Position numbers and translations under genes: made by a program
Source of the DNA: Edaphobacter lichenicola
Lineage (GTDB): Bacteria > Acidobacteriota > Terriglobia > Terriglobales > Acidobacteriaceae
DNA: 64,000 nt
NCBI RefSeq assembly: GCF_014201315.1
Contig: NZ_JACHDY010000001.1
Span: 310,001 to 374,000, forward strand
Direction of reading: 5' to 3'
In this document: one piece after another, positions 17,182 through 26,344 of the stretch
Layout of the letters: each line of letters opens with the position of its first letter
How positions within the stretch are numbered: position 1 is the stretch's first letter
Notes under the pieces: model-generated
Told to the model about the DNA's origin: nothing
The model's database searches: none
What the model saw: the letters and a program-made list of their open reading frames with translations, nothing else

Positions 17182-19719
17182 CTACTCCGTACGCAGCGCC
17201 GTCATCGGCTCGATATTTGCAGCCCGCCGAGCAGGAATAAATCCCGCAACCGTAGCCGATCCCAACAGCACGGCCACCGCAATCAACAAACTCACCGGAT
17301 CATACGAGCGCACGCCATACAGTTGATCGGCCATCGCCCTCGCTCCAAAGATCGCAATCGGCACTCCAATCACCAGCCCCAGCCCAGCCTGCACAAACGC
17401 ACTCCGCATCACCATCCGCACCACATCTCCGCGGTCTGCTCCCAGCGCCATACGCAGCCCAATCTCGCTCGTTCTTCGTGCCACCTGGTACGACGTGATT
17501 CCATAGAGACCCACAGAAGCAAGTACCAGCGCAAGCCCACCGAACAACATCGTCAGCCTCGCAATCAGCCGCTCCTGCGTAAAGTTGTCGGCTATCTGGA
17601 AGTCCAGCGAGTGCAGGTCAAGCACCGTCAGGTCCGGATTGATATTCGCCAGTGTTCGTCTCACCGTCGCGTCAAGATTTTGTGGCTCGCTCCGAAAAAA
17701 CAGAGTCACCGAGTTGATATACCGCCCGCGTCCCTCAGCCATCGTTTCATTCGGATCCGTCAGCCCCGTCATCGTCTGCGTTAGCGGACGAAAGTACATC
17801 GTTCTCATCTCATCGCGCGGATTCTGATACTTGGCATCTGCCACAATGCCCACAATCTCGAACGAAGATGAGAACTTCTGCTCGTAGATTCCGAAGTGCC
17901 TCCCAGTGGGATCTTCCTTCGGAAAGAACTTCTTCACGAACGCCTGGTTCACCACCGCAACCTGCTGCGACGTCGCCGTATCCTGATCCGTAAATCCGCG
18001 TCCACGCACAACCGGCTGTCCCACCGTCTCAAAAAAGTGGTTACTCACCCGATCCCACGAAGAGTTGTTGTGGTCATTCGGTCCAGGTGCTGGATGCCCA
18101 TCAACGAACACACTCTCACCCCAATTATTTCCCTCGAGCGTGCTGTAAAGCGCCAGCCCAACGCTCTGCACTCCCGGCAGCGATCCAAGCTGCTGCTCCA
18201 GAGTCTGGTAAAAAGCCGGCAGCTTCTCCGGCGTATACCCCGCGCCAGCCGGGTCGAGATGCAGAACATACCGGTTTGCCGTCTGAATCCCAAAGCTCTG
18301 ATGCTCCATATTTCGCAGACTCTTCGTCAACAGCCCCGCACCCACCAGCAGCACCAGCGACAGTGCCGCCTGAAACACAATCAACGATCTCTGCGGCAGT
18401 GACGCCCGATCTCGCGTCGACCGGTTCGCACCCCGCAACGCCTCCGCCGGGTCCGAGTGCGATGTAATCCAAGCCGGCACAACCCCAAACACCACTCCCG
18501 TCAGCAGCGACAGCAAAAACGCAAACCCCAGCACCGCCAGCGAAGGGCTCGCCGCAATCGGCAGTTGCGGCGAGTCAGGAAACGCAAGCGCCAGAATCAT
18601 TCGCGTTCCCGCATACGCCACCGCCAGGCCAGCCAGCCCACCCGCGCACCCCAGCAGCAGACTCTCCGTCAGCATCTGCCGTATCAATCTGCTTCGCGCC
18701 GCGCCCAGCGCCATCCGCACCGATGTATCAACCCTCCGCGTCGTTCCTCGCGCCAGCAGCAGGTTCGCCACATTCGCGCACGCCACCAGCAGCACCAGCC
18801 CCGAGATCGTCATCAGCAGATAAAGTCCCTTGCCCGTCTCCTTCTGCAGGTTCTGAATCCCCGCGCCACCCGGCACAATCACCACATGCTGCTTCGGAAT
18901 AATCGTCGACCCACCATTGCGAGAGTAGTTAGGCTGCGCTGCAAGAAACTGCCTCAAGCTCCCCGACATCTTGTCCTGCAACGCAGTGACGCTGACTCCC
19001 GGCTTCAGCCTCCCTACGGCATAGAGCCAGTTGCTATCCGGCACATGCAGAATCGAATTCTTCCCCTCGATCGCAGGCTCCATCGCCAGCGGAATCCACA
19101 ACGCCGGTGGATTGCTCCTGATCCGGTCGCCAAAGAATCCCGGCGGAGCGATCCCCACCACCGTCGCCGGCTGCCCCTGCAGATAAAACGTCGACCCCAC
19201 CACCTTTGGATCGGCGCCATAGTCCGACTGCCACGCCTGATAACTCATCACCACCGCCGGAGCCGCACCCGGGGTATCGTCCGCATCTGTTAGCACACGT
19301 CCCGCAAACGGTCCAATTCCAAACGTCTTAAAGAAGTTCCCCGACACATACTGCGCCCGCTCAGACTTCGCCGGCTCCGAGCCTCGCCGCGTCGTCTTCT
19401 GCTCTCCGCCAGCCTGCATCGCCGCAAGGCGCTCAAACTCCGGCGTCGTCTCCTGAAGATGCTTGTACAACTCGTAAGAGAAAAGATCGAAGTCCCCGTT
19501 GTCATTAATAAAGCCGCCGTTGACGCAGCAATCATCCTGGTCGCCCACGCGAAACAGAGTCTTCGGATCCGCCACCGGCAACGACTTCATCAGGATCGCG
19601 TGCACCAGCGTAAAGATCGCCGTATTCGCCCCAATTCCCAACGCAATCGTAAGCACAACCGTAATGGCAAAGCCCGGCGATTTGTAGAACTGGCGCAACG
19701 CAACCCAGATATCCTGCAT
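17182..19719 (-). CDS. ADOP-type ABC permease (acidobacterial duplicated orphan permease)
   Basis: 845 residues from ATG 19719, which has GGAGGGGAG just upstream; the frame is open to 19752. Two MacB-type periplasmic core domains and two FtsX-type permease halves are present. The N-terminus begins with FYKSPGFAITVVLTIALGIG and TAIFTLVHAILMKSLP, the opening of this family. The second half ends with LASVGLYGITSYQVARRTSEIGLRMALGA-like sequence and four-TM topology. These permeases are abundant in Acidobacteriota and lack their own ATPase; no ATPase gene is adjacent here. The substrate is unknown. Convergent with the WecG-like gene. Confidence 0.92.
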   Translation of the reverse strand: MQDIWVALRQFYKSPGFAITVVLTIALGIGANTAIFTLVHAILMKSLPVADPKTLFRVGDQDDCCVNGGFINDNGDFDLFSYELYKHLQETTPEFERLAAMQAGGEQKTTRRGSEPAKSERAQYVSGNFFKTFGIGPFAGRVLTDADDTPGAAPAVVMSYQAWQSDYGADPKVVGSTFYLQGQPATVVGIAPPGFFGDRIRSNPPALWIPLAMEPAIEGKNSILHVPDSNWLYAVGRLKPGVSVTALQDKMSGSLRQFLAAQPNYSRNGGSTIIPKQHVVIVPGGAGIQNLQKETGKGLYLLMTISGLVLLVACANVANLLLARGTTRRVDTSVRMALGAARSRLIRQMLTESLLLGCAGGLAGLAVAYAGTRMILALAFPDSPQLPIAASPSLAVLGFAFLLSLLTGVVFGVVPAWITSHSDPAEALRGANRSTRDRASLPQRSLIVFQAALSLVLLVGAGLLTKSLRNMEHQSFGIQTANRYVLHLDPAGAGYTPEKLPAFYQTLEQQLGSLPGVQSVGLALYSTLEGNNWGESVFVDGHPAPGPNDHNNSSWDRVSNHFFETVGQPVVRGRGFTDQDTATSQQVAVVNQAFVKKFFPKEDPTGRHFGIYEQKFSSSFEIVGIVADAKYQNPRDEMRTMYFRPLTQTMTGLTDPNETMAEGRGRYINSVTLFFRSEPQNLDATVRRTLANINPDLTVLDLHSLDFQIADNFTQERLIARLTMLFGGLALVLASVGLYGITSYQVARRTSEIGLRMALGADRGDVVRMVMRSAFVQAGLGLVIGVPIAIFGARAMADQLYGVRSYDPVSLLIAVAVLLGSATVAGFIPARRAANIEPMTALRTE

Positions 19720-19867
19720 GAACTCCCCTCCACTTGTGTCTCTCTCAGGCACTTACGCTTGCAGTGCCAACTTAGTTCCGAAAAAAATCAGACTTGCACG
19801 TCCTTCAGCCGTAGCTCGCCCATCGATGTAAAGCCACTCAACGAATATTTCGCCGCCGCCTAAAAAC

Positions 19868-19926
19868 GTCATTCCGACCGCACCCTGAGCGGAGTCGAAA
19901 GGGAAGTGGAGGAACCCGCTTTTCCT
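19868..19926 (+). repeat. Dispersed repeat family 2 copy
   Basis: GTCATTCCGACCG ... GAGCGGAGTCGAAAGGG ... GTGGAGGAACCCGCTTTTC. It matches copies at 32848, 54823, 56710 and 61131 in head, middle and tail. Intergenic, upstream of hemC. Confidence 0.65.
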
Positions 19927-19977
19927 CAACCGGGCACAAACCACCTGAATCAGCGAACCAGCTCACGCATCATCCCG

Positions 19978-19983
19978 TATCCT
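19978..19983 (+). promoter_or_regulatory. -10-like hexamer before hemC
   Basis: TATCCT ends 10 nt before the hemC ATG and no Shine-Dalgarno is visible between them, so the transcript may be leaderless or nearly so. No good -35 was found. Confidence 0.35.
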
Positions 19984-19993
19984 AGTAAAGACC

Positions 19994-20974
19994 ATGAGTT
20001 CCGAGCACAATAACCCTAGCAATCCAATCCGCATCGGCAGCCGAGGCTCTCAACTAGCTCTCTGGCAGGCCAACCACATCCTCTACGCCCTCCGCGACGC
20101 CGGCTACCACGTCGAGCTCGAGATCATCCGCACCACCGGCGACCGCATGCAGCAACCCGGCTTCGTCCCCCCGCCGAACCTCGACGGCAAAGGCATCTTC
20201 ATCAAAGAAATCGAGGAGGCCCTCGAAGAAGGCCGCATCGACCTCGCCGTCCACAGCCTGAAAGATCTCCCGACAAAACTAGCCCCTCAATTCACCCTCG
20301 CCGCAATCCCCAAACGCGCCGACGCCCGCGACGTCTGGGTCTGCGAGCCCTACTGGGCGCTCCACACCCTCCCCACAGGAGGCCGCATCGGCACCACCAG
20401 CCCACGCCGCCGCGCTCAAATCCTCGCCCTACGCCCCGACGTCACCTTCGTCGAAGTCCGCGGCAACATCGACACCCGCCTCAAGAAGCTCGCCGATGGA
20501 AAGTGCGACGCCCTCGTCCTCGCCGCCGCCGGCCTCGACCGCCTCAAGCGAACCGAATCCGTCCACCAGCGCTTCTCCCCCTGCGAACTCTGTCCCGCCC
20601 CAGGCCAGGGTGCCCTCGCCCTCGAAACCCGCAGCCCCGAACATGCCATCGACGAAGCCCGCGACACCTACATCCGCAACGCCATCGCCTTCCTCGAGCA
20701 CCCCTACACCCGCTTCGCCATCGACGCCGAGCGCACCACACTCGACGCCCTCGGCGGCGGCTGCTCCCTTCCCATCGGCGCGCACTGCTTCCACGAAGAA
20801 GGGAAGTGGAAGATGGTTGCCCAGGTCGTGTCCCCCGACGGCGAATCCATGGTCCAGGTGGAAACCGAAGCCACTCCCGACACCAACCCCGTCACCCTCG
20901 GTCTCCGCGTCGCCGACGACCTCAAATCCAAAGGCGCCCTCGACCTCCTCGACCTCGCACTCTCCGCCGACTGA
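19994..20974 (+). CDS. hemC: Porphobilinogen deaminase (hydroxymethylbilane synthase)
   Basis: 326 residues, normal for the family. IRIGSRGSQLALWQANHI opens domain 1, VHSLKDLP holds the catalytic Asp, and GGGCSLPIGAHC holds Cys257, to which the dipyrromethane cofactor attaches. The enzyme joins four porphobilinogens into hydroxymethylbilane in the cytoplasm. hemD follows about 2.8 kb downstream on the same strand and hemQ is another 1 kb on, so most of the late heme genes cluster loosely here. Confidence 0.97.
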   Translation: MSSEHNNPSNPIRIGSRGSQLALWQANHILYALRDAGYHVELEIIRTTGDRMQQPGFVPPPNLDGKGIFIKEIEEALEEGRIDLAVHSLKDLPTKLAPQFTLAAIPKRADARDVWVCEPYWALHTLPTGGRIGTTSPRRRAQILALRPDVTFVEVRGNIDTRLKKLADGKCDALVLAAAGLDRLKRTESVHQRFSPCELCPAPGQGALALETRSPEHAIDEARDTYIRNAIAFLEHPYTRFAIDAERTTLDALGGGCSLPIGAHCFHEEGKWKMVAQVVSPDGESMVQVETEATPDTNPVTLGLRVADDLKSKGALDLLDLALSAD

Positions 20975-21037
20975 CCGTTCTTGTAAGATAATGCTGCCTC
21001 ACGGGTCCCGGGCCATACGTCTCCGCGTTTGTTTTTC

Positions 21038-21793
21038 ATGGAAACGACGATGAAGCCAGAGGAAATAGACAAGCCCGAAAAGCTAAGGCCGCGATTCTTT
21101 CTTCGCGCCACACTCCTTGTGCTCTTCTTCGCCTGCCTGTGGTGGTTGATGTTCAGGGTAGCCTTTCGCATCGCCCCAACCGAGATTCACTGGAACGATA
21201 TCTACCTCAGCTGGATCGAAAAGGGAGGTCCCCACCTCGTCATCCCCCACGCCATCGTATTGTTCATCCTGCCGATAGCCTTGTTTCTTTTCCTCATCTA
21301 CAGAAAGTCTCATGCATTCCAGAAGTCCCGCACGCGACCGCTCTACTGGCTCTATCTCACCATCGCCGCGTTGACCGGCCTCCTGGTCAGCCTGCTCTGC
21401 TGGTACCTGATCTTTCGTCGTTCCTTCGCAGGCCACTTCGCCGCCCATTCCATCTACTACAACATCCTCGCGCGCGCTATCCTCTGCACCGGACTCCTCC
21501 TCGTGGGCACCCTCCTCTACCTGTTCAAAAAATATCTAAAGATCTTCTACGGCCTGTCTCAAATCGTTATCGCAATTTTGTCGAATCTTACCCTTCTTCA
21601 AAAATCCGACCTCAACCACATCCCCGCGCGCGATCTAAGCTCCTTAGGACTATTCGCATTTGCCGCATTCACGTTCCTGCTCAGCAAAGGTGTCAGCGAC
21701 GTTGTAGAAGGAGTGCAGGAACGGCTCGACAAGACCCTCGCTCCGCCGCAACCCTCCGAGCCTTTAGCTGCCGAGCCGCAAGCAGTTAAATAG
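21038..21793 (+). CDS. Conserved-looking membrane protein, function unknown
   Basis: About 251 residues with five hydrophobic stretches: near the N-terminus (FFLRATLLVLFFACLWWLMF), PHAIVLFILPIALFLFLIY, LYLTIAALTGLLVSLLCWYL, ARAILCTGLLLVGTLLYLF, and a C-terminal LGLFAFAAFTFLLS followed by a charged amphipathic tail. I do not recognise the family. Start could be TTG 21029, ATG 21038 or ATG 21050. It lies 63 bp after hemC on the same strand and may be cotranscribed. Confidence 0.6.
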   Translation: METTMKPEEIDKPEKLRPRFFLRATLLVLFFACLWWLMFRVAFRIAPTEIHWNDIYLSWIEKGGPHLVIPHAIVLFILPIALFLFLIYRKSHAFQKSRTRPLYWLYLTIAALTGLLVSLLCWYLIFRRSFAGHFAAHSIYYNILARAILCTGLLLVGTLLYLFKKYLKIFYGLSQIVIAILSNLTLLQKSDLNHIPARDLSSLGLFAFAAFTFLLSKGVSDVVEGVQERLDKTLAPPQPSEPLAAEPQAVK

Positions 21794-21850
21794 CAAGGGG
21801 AGACCGGTATTTCCGATCCCCCCTTGTTTCGCTCTGTGCTTCCGTTCGAC

Positions 21851-23554
21851 CTACTGTGCCGGCTTAATTCCCGGTAGCACAGCTGTTCCTTCCTGCTGCA
21901 CCGCGTTCAGCAGATTTGGGTTTAGCCCCAAAAGCTGCAGAATCGTCGGAGCCACCTGCGCCGTCGCAATCGGAATCGACACCGACACCTTCGCAAATCC
22001 AGGATTCGATACCAACAGCATCACATTGGTATCGTCATGCGCAAAGCCGCCATGCTCCGCCAGCTTTGCCGCACTTCCCGTATACGTCACTCCAACATTC
22101 GGAGTCACGATGATGTCCGGAGCCCGCGGATCCAGACCCGCTCCGAGACCCGGCTTGTTGTAGTTCAGAGCCACCGACGGCCCATAGTAAATCTGCCCCA
22201 GCCCGATTGCGACCTTGTTCTCTTCAAGAGTACTCACCGCTGTCGTCACATCCGCGCCACTCTTCAGCCACAGCAGCGAGACGTCATCTTCCGTCGGCCC
22301 AATTCCACCGCCCAGCGGCGACTCAGAAGCCGGCAACATCGCCGCCAGCAGCGTCGCTGGAGTCGTTCCGTTGCTCGTCTTGCCCGGCGTCGCCTTATAA
22401 AGATTCGGATCGATCGGAGACTGTCCGTGCTTCGCCGTCACAATAATGACAGTGTCCTCCAGATTGCCCGTATCTTTCAGCGCAGTCACCATCTGCCCAA
22501 TCGAGGCGTCCACATACTCGATCTCCTTCAGCAACTCCTGCGTAGGCACTCCCTCCGCATTCGTGTAGCCGCCGGTGGCAACATTCGCTTCTATCAACTT
22601 CTGTCCTACACTCACTGCCTGAAAGTTCATGCCAAACAACGCTGGAACCTTTCCCGCGCCGCCGTTGTGCGTCTTGCCGGCAATCTCGTTCAAGATCGCA
22701 TTCACCTTCAGCGTGTCATAGCACTGGATGTTGTCAAAGCTATTGGTCCACGACGTCAGATCGGCAGCCGTATCGCGGATCGTCGCGCACGAAGCTCCCT
22801 CTGGCGTCTTCACTCCCGGCAGAGCCACCACGTTCGAATTAATCTCCGGAGCGTAGAAGTCGTCCAGGAAAGGTCCGCCCGGTCCACCCACCGACGAATA
22901 AGCAGGATGCTTATCCGACCATGCCGTATAACCTCCAGCCTGATGGATCACCCCAAAGACAGTATTGGTGCGAATAAAGTTCCACGGAAACACCGGCGCA
23001 CAGCCCGCCGCAGGATTGCGAATCAGCTTCTGCGGATCAATCGAAGCAAGGCCGCCCTCCGTCAGTCCCGCTCCCGGCGCGCCGCCATTCAGCTTCGTCT
23101 GGTCGATATCGATTCCTTCTTCATACTCGGTCGTCGTCCCCGTCGGCGCTGCGCCTGCGGTGCACGGCCCGGCTAGATTCCCGTTGCCCGTAGTCTTCGC
23201 CGGAGCGTCCAGCGAGCGGTCGTACGCCACATCGTAATAAACCCCCATCGTCCGCGGAGTAGCGCCCGTCACCAGCGTCATCATCCCCGGAAACGAATCG
23301 GAAGGCCTCGTCGTCGACGCAGCCGAGTAGGTCGTCCCCCGATGGCTAAGGTTTGCAAGATTCGGGCAGTAAGGCTCACCGCCGTTCACCCCGCTGATAC
23401 CGTTCGAGCAGTTGTAAAAGTCCACCGCATGCATCCCGTCGATGCTCAGCAGAAGCACATGCTTAATCGCACTTGGGTCCTGCGCGATTCCATGTGTTGA
23501 AAGACTTGCCAGGGCAACGGCAGTGGTAGCTGCCGCAATTGAAATCTTTTTCAT
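21851..23554 (-). CDS. Secreted alkaline-phosphatase-superfamily protein (phosphodiesterase/nucleotide pyrophosphatase-like)
   Basis: 567 residues from ATG 23554 (GCGGAGG 7 bases upstream), starting with a signal peptide MKKISIAAATTAVALASLSTHGIAQ. Metal-binding and nucleophile motifs of the superfamily are visible: HVLLLSIDGMHAVDF (metal Asp), TTRPSDSFPGMMTL (nucleophile Ser or Thr), VTAKHGQSPID and EHGGFAHDDTNVMLLV (metal ligands). It hydrolyses a phosphoester or phosphodiester outside the cytoplasm. It is divergent from hemD and convergent with the membrane protein. The substrate is not predictable. Confidence 0.87.
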   Translation of the reverse strand: MKKISIAAATTAVALASLSTHGIAQDPSAIKHVLLLSIDGMHAVDFYNCSNGISGVNGGEPYCPNLANLSHRGTTYSAASTTRPSDSFPGMMTLVTGATPRTMGVYYDVAYDRSLDAPAKTTGNGNLAGPCTAGAAPTGTTTEYEEGIDIDQTKLNGGAPGAGLTEGGLASIDPQKLIRNPAAGCAPVFPWNFIRTNTVFGVIHQAGGYTAWSDKHPAYSSVGGPGGPFLDDFYAPEINSNVVALPGVKTPEGASCATIRDTAADLTSWTNSFDNIQCYDTLKVNAILNEIAGKTHNGGAGKVPALFGMNFQAVSVGQKLIEANVATGGYTNAEGVPTQELLKEIEYVDASIGQMVTALKDTGNLEDTVIIVTAKHGQSPIDPNLYKATPGKTSNGTTPATLLAAMLPASESPLGGGIGPTEDDVSLLWLKSGADVTTAVSTLEENKVAIGLGQIYYGPSVALNYNKPGLGAGLDPRAPDIIVTPNVGVTYTGSAAKLAEHGGFAHDDTNVMLLVSNPGFAKVSVSIPIATAQVAPTILQLLGLNPNLLNAVQQEGTAVLPGIKPAQ

Positions 23555-23740
23555 AACGAACCTCCGCACTCTTGATAGCAGAGGCCGGCCAGCGATACGT
23601 TACCTCAAAATGAATTCACAAGGGACACTCGATGACGTCAACAAAGCTTCCAATAAGGTCGATAACCTTAAGTTATTCTTAGTAAAACCCGCGTCAATCC
23701 TGAAGAAAACCTTAATAACGCCTCTCGTCGGAAAACAAAC

Positions 23741-23746
23741 TAAAAT
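23741..23746 (+). promoter_or_regulatory. -10-like hexamer before hemD
   Basis: TAAAAT ends 8 nt before the hemD GTG start, with no Shine-Dalgarno in between; suggests a leaderless hemD mRNA. The -35 region is weak. Confidence 0.42.
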
Positions 23747-23754
23747 CGTCTCCT

Positions 23755-24516
23755 GTGCCACTACTCACCAACAAACGCATCCTCATCACTCGAACCCGCC
23801 ACCAGGCCTCCGAGCTGGCAACTCAACTCGAAGCCCTCGGCGCGATCACCATCCTGATCCCCACCATAGAGATCGTCCCGCCCACCTCCTTCGCCGCCCT
23901 CGACGCCGCACTCACCTGCCTCCGCACCTACGACTGGCTCCTCTTCACCAGCGCCAACGCCGTCGAAGCCTTCCATCGCCGAGCCCAGTTCCTCCACCTC
24001 ACCCAACTCCCCAAACACATCGCCGTCATCGGCCCCGCCACCCTTCGCGCCGCCAACGCCATCGGCCTCACCGTCGACCTGGTCCCCCCGCAGTACCTCG
24101 CCGAATCCCTCGCCGAAGCTCTCCTCCCCGAAGCCTCCGGGAAATCCTTCCTCCTCCCCCGCGCCGCCGAAGCCCGCGACACGCTCCCCGAGACCCTCAC
24201 CGCCGCCGGAGCCACCGTGACCATCGCCGAAGCCTATCGCAACCAGACACCGCCCAACTCCATCCCCGCCCTCCGACATCTCTTCAGCGCACCAGAGAAC
24301 TACCCCGACGCCATCACCTTCACCAGCGCCTCCACCGCCACCAACCTCTTCGCTCTCCTCGAAGCCGCCAACCTCACGCTCCCACCCAACATCACCCTCG
24401 CCTCCATCGGCCCCATCACCAGCCAAACCCTCCGCGCCTTGGGCCACGAACCCACCGTAGAAGCCGCCGAACCCACCATCCCGGCCCTAATCGAATCCCT
24501 CCTGAAAGGAAGATGA
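23755..24516 (+). CDS. hemD: Uroporphyrinogen-III synthase
   Basis: 253 residues from a GTG at 23755. The opening LTNKRILITRTRHQASELATQLEALGA is the HEM4 fold signature, followed by WLLFTSANAVEAF and later ITFTSASTATNLFAL, the paired two-domain pattern of HemD. The enzyme closes hydroxymethylbilane with inversion of ring D to give uroporphyrinogen III. It functions directly after HemC. HemD sequences are poorly conserved, but the position near hemC and the motifs agree. Confidence 0.92.
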   Translation: MPLLTNKRILITRTRHQASELATQLEALGAITILIPTIEIVPPTSFAALDAALTCLRTYDWLLFTSANAVEAFHRRAQFLHLTQLPKHIAVIGPATLRAANAIGLTVDLVPPQYLAESLAEALLPEASGKSFLLPRAAEARDTLPETLTAAGATVTIAEAYRNQTPPNSIPALRHLFSAPENYPDAITFTSASTATNLFALLEAANLTLPPNITLASIGPITSQTLRALGHEPTVEAAEPTIPALIESLLKGR

Positions 24517-24601
24517 AGACGTGGGGTGGCAAGCGCGTGTACCGGTCCTAGTGGAACGAACGCCGTGGGTCCTCCCGTGGTTGGGAAGGAAGATCGCTCG
24601 C

Positions 24602-24683
24602 GACCAACGGGAGCGCCAAGCGAAGCGGTATACACGTCACGAAGTGACCGCAGCCCGCGCAGGGCGTCCGTACGGCAGGACAG
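24602..24683 (+). repeat. Structured intergenic repeat family 1, copy A
   Basis: Begins GACCAACGGGAGCG, continues GGTATAC, then the hairpin GTCAC-GAA-GTGAC (24636-24648), then GCCC-GCGCA-GGGC, and ends with a GTCC...GGAC stem widened by an insertion. It sits between the converging ends of hemD and nth. A partial inverted arm (CCTCCCGTGGTTGG, near 24571) lies just upstream. Confidence 0.8.
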
Positions 24684-24686
24684 AGC

Positions 24687-25463
24687 CTAGTGCGAACTCC
24701 AGGTCTTATCGGAAGAGTTACAAAGCCGCTCCAGCGTACAGTCCACACACCGCGGCTTCCGAGCCACACAAATCTGCCGCCCATGATGAATCAGCTCATG
24801 CGAGAACGCGATCCACCGATCCTGCGGAATAATCTTCATCAGATCCCGCTCCACCTTCTCCGGCGTAGTCGACCCAGGTGTAGTTCCGGCCAGCTCAAGC
24901 CGCCGCGACAGCCGCATAACATGCGTATCCACAACAACTCCCACCGCAATCTTAAACCATGACCCCAACACCACATTCCCAGTCTTCCGAGCCACCCCCG
25001 GCAGCGTAAGAATCTCCTCCATCGTCTGAGGCACCTTCCCCCCAAACTCCTCCACCACCACCCGCGCCGCGCCCTGAATCGACTTCGCCTTATTGCGAAA
25101 AAATCCAGTAGTCCGAATCAACTCCTCAAGCTCCGGCAGGGAAGCAGCCGCAAACGCCTTCGGTGTAGGAAACGCCTTGAACAGCGCCGGAGTCACCAGA
25201 TTCACCCGAACATCCGTACACTGCGCCGACAGAATCGTAGCCACCGTCAGCTCCCACGCACTCCTGTGATGCAACGCGCAGACGACCCCAGGGTAAGTCT
25301 TCGCCAGAATCTCCAGAATCGCCGCCACCCTCTCCTGCGAAGTAGGATTGCGCATCTTCCCAGTCTTCTTCCCCGTAGCCACCCGTTCAACCGCTGCAAC
25401 CGCCGGCTTGCTGACTCGCCGACTCGCTGCTTTCCCAACTCGCTGACTCGCTGCCTTCCTCAT
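24687..25463 (-). CDS. nth: Endonuclease III (DNA glycosylase/AP lyase)
   Basis: 258 residues. The helix-hairpin-helix with catalytic lysine is LPGVARKTGN (Lys160) and the catalytic aspartate is in VVVDTHV (Asp179). The C-terminal iron-sulfur loop is C-X6-C-X2-C-X5-C (Cys232, 239, 242, 248). It removes oxidised pyrimidines and nicks abasic sites. The first about 40 residues are a basic, repetitive extension (KAASQRVGKAASRRVSK) that comes from a short DNA repeat near 25400-25460 and may not be conserved; MRNPTSQERVAAIL could be the true start. It overlaps the end of hemQ by 4 bp. Confidence 0.96.
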   Translation of the reverse strand: MRKAASQRVGKAASRRVSKPAVAAVERVATGKKTGKMRNPTSQERVAAILEILAKTYPGVVCALHHRSAWELTVATILSAQCTDVRVNLVTPALFKAFPTPKAFAAASLPELEELIRTTGFFRNKAKSIQGAARVVVEEFGGKVPQTMEEILTLPGVARKTGNVVLGSWFKIAVGVVVDTHVMRLSRRLELAGTTPGSTTPEKVERDLMKIIPQDRWIAFSHELIHHGRQICVARKPRCVDCTLERLCNSSDKTWSSH

Positions 25464-26275
25464 CCCAGACGATCCAGCATCTCCGCCGCAGGCACCCGCA
25501 CGCAGCTGAAGATCGGTGTGTCCTCCAGCGTATACAAGCTGATCTCCGTCTCCCGAAGCTGCTGCACCAGGTCCAGAAAATCCTCCGGAAAATTCGTCTC
25601 AAACGCCACCACAAACTCCTGGTCGTCGATCCCGAACGAGTAAGTCGTATTCAGCTTCACCCGTGGATACATCAGCCCAATGCGAATATGCTCATCCATC
25701 AACCGCTTCCGTTCCGTCGCCGGCAGCAGATACCACGGCCGCGTCTTCCAGAACGGATAGATAAAGATGTACTTCTGCCCACCCGGACGAATCGCTCCAC
25801 GCCCTTCGCCCTCGCTCTCATCCGGCCGGTCAATCTGGTACTGCGACCGCTTCGTCATCGCCAAAAAGTTATGCGGCGAGTTCAGATATCCCCCCAGCGG
25901 CGTCCGCATCAACTCGCTGCGCATCTGGTTCAGCTCATCCACCCCATAGCCAATCGACCACACGCACATATCCACATCGCCGCGGGTCCCAATCGTCGAG
26001 TACGTCAGCGACACAAACTCCCCCGGCTTATTCCACCTGGCCAGCACCTCGGCAAACGCCGCCTTATGCGCCGCCTTCTCCTCCGCCGGCAGCCTCCGCC
26101 ACTCCGGCATCACCTTGTAGAAGCTGAAGCAAACAATCTGCCGCTTCACCGCCGGCTTCGAAGGGTCATGCGGAGCCGCCCCAAAGCTGCTCGCCGGCCT
26201 TCCCGCCTGAGTCGGCGCACTAGGATTAGTCTCGCTGGCAATAGAGGTTCCCGCTTCGGTAACAGTATTCGACAT
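25460..26275 (-). CDS. hemQ: HemQ-type coproheme decarboxylase (chlorite-dismutase family)
   Basis: 271 residues from ATG 26275 with AGGAG nine bases upstream. The motif IFIYPFWKTRPWYLLP contains Tyr173 and Lys177, and His196 lies in MDEHIRIG. These match the radical-forming tyrosine, the lysine and the heme-binding histidine of HemQ, not the chlorite-degrading subgroup (which needs a distal Arg). HemQ decarboxylates Fe-coproporphyrin III to heme b with peroxide. Its presence beside hemC and hemD implies the coproporphyrin-dependent route. The first 40 residues are low-complexity. Confidence 0.88.
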   Translation of the reverse strand: MSNTVTEAGTSIASETNPSAPTQAGRPASSFGAAPHDPSKPAVKRQIVCFSFYKVMPEWRRLPAEEKAAHKAAFAEVLARWNKPGEFVSLTYSTIGTRGDVDMCVWSIGYGVDELNQMRSELMRTPLGGYLNSPHNFLAMTKRSQYQIDRPDESEGEGRGAIRPGGQKYIFIYPFWKTRPWYLLPATERKRLMDEHIRIGLMYPRVKLNTTYSFGIDDQEFVVAFETNFPEDFLDLVQQLRETEISLYTLEDTPIFSCVRVPAAEMLDRLG

Positions 26276-26330
26276 GGTGCAAATCTCCTGACTCTTCCAT
26301 GCTAGCTCATCCCACCAAACCCTCACCCCG

Positions 26331-26336
26331 TATACT
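26331..26336 (+). promoter_or_regulatory. -10-like hexamer before dedA
   Basis: TATACT ends 8 nt before the ATG at 26345 with no Shine-Dalgarno, consistent with a leaderless transcript. Confidence 0.42.
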
Positions 26337-26344
26337 GCACCTGC

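Noticed and set aside
22037..23176. 379-codon plus-strand open frame
   Set aside because: Antisense to the phosphodiesterase-like gene, Arg-rich shadow frame.
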